Below are positions 61,456 through 64,000 of a stretch of 64,000 bases of DNA, in pieces; the stretch's first letter is position 1, and each line of letters starts with the position of its first letter. Origin of the DNA: Neocallimastix lanati (nom. inval.) (lineage: Eukaryota > Neocallimastigomycota > Neocallimastigomycetes > Neocallimastigales > Neocallimastigaceae); NCBI GenBank assembly GCA_016946835.1, contig JACVTC010000083.1, forward strand, positions 310,001 to 374,000, read 5' to 3'. Position numbers and translations under genes: made by a program. Under the pieces are notes generated by a model, which saw only the letters and a list, made by a program, of their open reading frames with translations, was not told where the DNA came from and made no database searches.

Positions 61456-61980
61456 TGCGTTTCGCAATCGTGCATTTCACAATGTGTCTTGTTTTTCGTA
61501 TGTGGCTTGTTTTTTAATAATTAATATTCTTTTTTTTATATATATATGTATTTTTTATATATATATTTTTTTTTTAATAGAATATATTATTATTTCATTT
61601 AAAATAATGATTATTTATATATTTATTTATTATTGTATAGAATATCTTAAAAATGTATGGCTTTATTTTATAAAATTTATAAGCCACATTGTGAAATTCA
61701 AGATTAAGAAATGTACCATTCCTGTCTAGAGAGGCATTCTGAGAAAAAGCGTACTTGAAAATTCTCAACAATAATTCATGTCAAAGTGCCAATGCTGAAC
61801 ATTCAGTAAGGCAGGAACAATATCCTTCTATAAAAAAGCATACCGAAATGATGTGACTGGCTTAATATTCCCATACCTTAAGAAGGGCTGAAAGGAGGTG
61901 TACACCGGAAATAAAAATAAAATAATAATAATCATATTTTTTAAAAAATATCGAATGTGTATTATTTCGCAATGTGGCTT
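61456..61980. mobile_element. TIR-bearing DNA-transposon remnant or MITE
   Basis: The segment 61681-61980 opens with AAGCCACATTGTGAAAT and closes with its inverted copy ATTTCGCAATGTGGCTT (17 bp, one mismatch). TA dinucleotides on both sides (ttTAagcc, ggctTAaa) are compatible with the TA target duplication of Tc1/mariner elements. Its interior is visibly richer in G+C than the region (e.g. GGCTGAAAGGAGGTGTACAC). Immediately left, 61456-61500 contains further degenerate copies of the terminal motif in inverted orientation (TTTCACAATGTGTCTT, TCGTATGTGGCTTG). Either a second partial copy sits there or the termini are compound. Interior frames give short protein-like text (FSKAGTISFYKKAYRND) but no transposase motif I can name. 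At about 300 bp the inner unit is MITE-sized. Confidence 0.6.
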
Positions 61981-62023
61981 AAAATTTTTAAATTAATTGC
62001 CACAGTATATAATTTTTTTAATC

Positions 62024-62110
62024 AATAAATAAATAATTAAATAAATAATTAAATAAATAATTAAATAAATAATTAAATAAATAATTAAATAAATAATTAA
62101 ATAAATAATA
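62024..62110. repeat. 12-bp tandem repeat (AATAAATAATTA)n
   Basis: About seven units of a dodecamer just right of the transposon remnant. It continues into irregular AAATAATAAATAGT repeats up to about 62310. Confidence 0.92.
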
Positions 62111-62971
62111 AAAATCATTTTTGAAATAAGAAAAAAAGTCTTTAAATATTTTATTAAATAAAAAAATAACAATAAATAATAAATAGTAAATAATAAATAA
62201 TAAATAGTAAATAACAAATAATAAATATAATAAATAATAACAAATAATAAATATAGTAAATAATTAATAAAAAGTAAATAAATAATAAATATTAAATAAT
62301 AAATATTAACCCTAAAAAAAAAAAAAAAAAAAAAAAAATCAAAAATATGTAATTTTATAAAAATAATAAAAATATATATATATTTTATATATTTATTAAT
62401 TAAAAATATAACTAAAAAATAAATATACATAAATAATAATAAAAAATAGTAAAATATATATATATTTATAGTACATAAATAATTTTTATTAATACTAATT
62501 TTTCAACAAATACTTAAAATTATATATTTATTAAATAATAAATATATTTATATTTTCCTAATTTTTTTTTTTTATTTTATTTATTTATTTTATTTTTTAT
62601 TTAAAAAAATGTTTTATATATATATATATATTTTTTTATTCTAAAGCTTTTTTTCTTTTTTATTTATTTATTGATTGTTTATTTAATTTGCTCAATAATT
62701 TTTTTTTATTGTTGTTGTTATTTTTTAGTACTTTATTAATATTTTATAGTAATATATATACATATATAATATTATATAATATATATATATAAAAGAAAAG
62801 ACAAATTAAGATGATAGCTACAAAACTTATTATTAAGAAATAATAATAAAGATATTTAAAAAAATATATATAATGAATATTTAATTTATTTTTAATCTTT
62901 TTTTTTTTTTCTTTTAATTATTACTTCTTTATTTTTCCAATTTATATTATAATAATAATATCACCAACTTT

Positions 62972-64000
62972 TTAATTCGTCAATTGTTGAAGTAATTGAA
63001 GGTAGTATCGTTTTTCTTCTGGACCAATATCCTTTTTATTTAATCTTTCATTTAATAATTTAATTTGTTTATTTCTACGATCCTCCATTCTTTGTAGTTC
63101 TATTGAAGAAGGTGATTCAGAATTTATACCTTTATTTAAAATACCTTTATAATTTGATATTAATGGCGAATTTGATAATGAATTAAATGAACTATTCGCT
63201 ATTTCATTTACTGAATGTTGAGAAAATTGTGAAGGTTGAGAAGATGAATATTGTGTATTTTGGGTTTCTTCAAATATTCTTTTATTAACATTTTCATTTA
63301 ATAATTTATTGTTTGAAATATTTATTGGTGATAATGGTTTATTATATGATTCTCTTTCATTTCCATTGAAACTGTCTTCACTAGGTGAATTCAACCTATT
63401 CTTCCTTGCTTGCTGTTTTGCTTGCTTTTTCATTAATTTTTGCTTTTGTTGATCCATATATGCTGAATATCCAATTTTTGATTGTCTTCTTAAAGAATCA
63501 ATATCATCTTCATCTGTAAAACTATTTTGACTATTACTGTTTTGACTATTACTGTTTTGACTAATATTTATTGGATATAAATTATTTATATTCACTGAAT
63601 TTAAATATGGCTCAGAAGACGTATTTCCTGGTATATTTTCTTTATTTATCATTAATGTAGGTGTCATATCTTGATTATTTATATTATTAAATTTAGATGG
63701 AGAGTTTGGTTTAGTAATTATTGGACTTGTCATAGATGGACTTTTTATATTACCAGCACTTAGTTGTGAAAATGGTATATCATTTAAACTAGGTGATGAT
63801 TCCATTTCTTCCAATGATATATCTTGATCATCTGGATGGAAGGACGTTATTGGGAACACACCAAATTTTCCTGTTGAAATATTTTCACCAAATGCATATC
63901 CATCATCAAATACTTTATGAATTATTACTTCATCCCCTGGTATTAATGGTACTTCATCCGGTAAATCAGCAATAAAACTATATACTACTCTTCTGACTCT
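62972..64000 (-). CDS. SH3-domain protein, 5' end beyond the right edge
   Basis: C-terminal 342 residues of a larger protein in one open frame (TAA at 62972). Numbered from the edge, residues 1-52 are an SH3 domain: RVVYSFIADLPDEVPLIPGD, then EVIIHKVFDDGYAFGENIST and GKFGVFPITSFHP. These show the ALYDY-like start, the acidic RT loop, GDE(V/I), the tryptophan position replaced by Tyr in DDGYAFG, and the FP..(Y/F) end. SH3 domains of this ST-GK-G-FP type are common in fungal membrane and actin-associated adaptors. The rest is Ser/Asn-rich with an acidic patch (SFTDEDDIDSLRRQSKIGYS) and two basic-Gln helices (YMDQQKQKLMKKQAKQQARK; IELQRMEDRRNKQIKLLNER), probably coiled coils. The N-terminal part, which may carry TM or enzymatic domains, is off the window, so the protein's role is unknown. 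Confidence 0.85.
   Translation of the reverse strand, partial: RVRRVVYSFIADLPDEVPLIPGDEVIIHKVFDDGYAFGENISTGKFGVFPITSFHPDDQDISLEEMESSPSLNDIPFSQLSAGNIKSPSMTSPIITKPNSPSKFNNINNQDMTPTLMINKENIPGNTSSEPYLNSVNINNLYPINISQNSNSQNSNSQNSFTDEDDIDSLRRQSKIGYSAYMDQQKQKLMKKQAKQQARKNRLNSPSEDSFNGNERESYNKPLSPINISNNKLLNENVNKRIFEETQNTQYSSSQPSQFSQHSVNEIANSSFNSLSNSPLISNYKGILNKGINSESPSSIELQRMEDRRNKQIKLLNERLNKKDIGPEEKRYYLQLLQQLTN

Larger units (their letters stand above)
60888..62971. other. Intergenic with a DNA-transposon remnant
   Basis: From the SAICAR synthetase 5' flank (poly(A) 60971-61004) to the 3' flank of the SH3 gene. It contains the TIR element at 61456-61980, an 87-bp 12-mer tandem repeat and A/T minisatellite DNA up to 62330. 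The segment 61320-61440 has mixed composition (runs like TTTCCCCTCCCC) and may belong to the transposon remnant. No host gene seen. Confidence 0.6.

Noticed and set aside
61361-61729. 122-codon plus-strand ORF at the transposon remnant
   Set aside because: It runs across the terminal repeats and through A/T filler; no transposase motifs are visible.
61993-62430. 145-codon minus-strand ORF
   Set aside because: It is a translation of the 12-mer and related A/T repeats (Ile-Tyr-Leu periodicity).

Overview
The window is nuclear DNA from a eukaryote with an extremely A+T-rich genome. Long poly(A)/poly(T) runs and (AAT)n arrays are everywhere. All genes are split by short A+T-rich GT-AG introns, start codons sit in A-rich context, and TAA, TAG and TGA all serve as stops (standard code). 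Asn/Ser-rich low-complexity tails, a Sel1-repeat protein resembling fungal chitin-synthase activators, a monofunctional SAICAR synthetase, a fungal-type SH3 protein and a decayed long ankyrin-repeat gene together fit an anaerobic gut fungus (Neocallimastigomycota) best. That assignment is inference; an amoebozoan such as a dictyostelid is the main alternative.

Layout, left to right. A ZIP metal transporter (minus, cut by the left edge) is followed by a complete ten-exon SEC24 COPII coat gene (minus, 5.2-12.5 kb). Next is about 10 kb of non-coding DNA holding one ankyrin-repeat pseudogene. A Sel1-repeat protein (plus, 22.8-27.1 kb) converges on an ankyrin-DHHC palmitoyltransferase (minus, 28.5-31.5 kb). 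A further 7.5 kb of sparse DNA holds only a decayed reading frame. The F1-ATPase beta subunit (plus, 39.1-42.0 kb) converges on an F-box/WD40 substrate receptor (minus, 43.6-45.9 kb). The right end is a run of minus-strand genes: a BORCS8-like small protein, ribosomal protein eL41, the dolichol-phosphate-mannose synthase subunit DPM3, SAICAR synthetase, and an SH3-domain protein cut by the right edge. A small TIR-bearing DNA transposon remnant lies at 61.5-62.0 kb.

Several genes are invisible to simple ORF finding because they are short and split: eL41 (25 codons in three exons, the last starting with the stop codon), BORCS8-like (111 aa, three exons), DPM3 (95 aa, three exons) and a 32-nt micro-exon that encodes the start of the F-box. 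For every complete gene model the exon lengths sum to a multiple of three and all phases match, an internal check on the splice calls.

The genes are unlinked housekeeping functions rather than a pathway: metal uptake, ER export, protein lipidation, cell-wall or cell-cycle signalling, ATP synthesis, ubiquitination, organelle positioning, translation, glycosylation and purine synthesis. I found no CRISPR, phage, secondary-metabolite or other unusual gene system. The most unusual signal is structural: several introns end in 25-38 consecutive A residues just before the 3' splice site, where a pyrimidine tract is normally expected.
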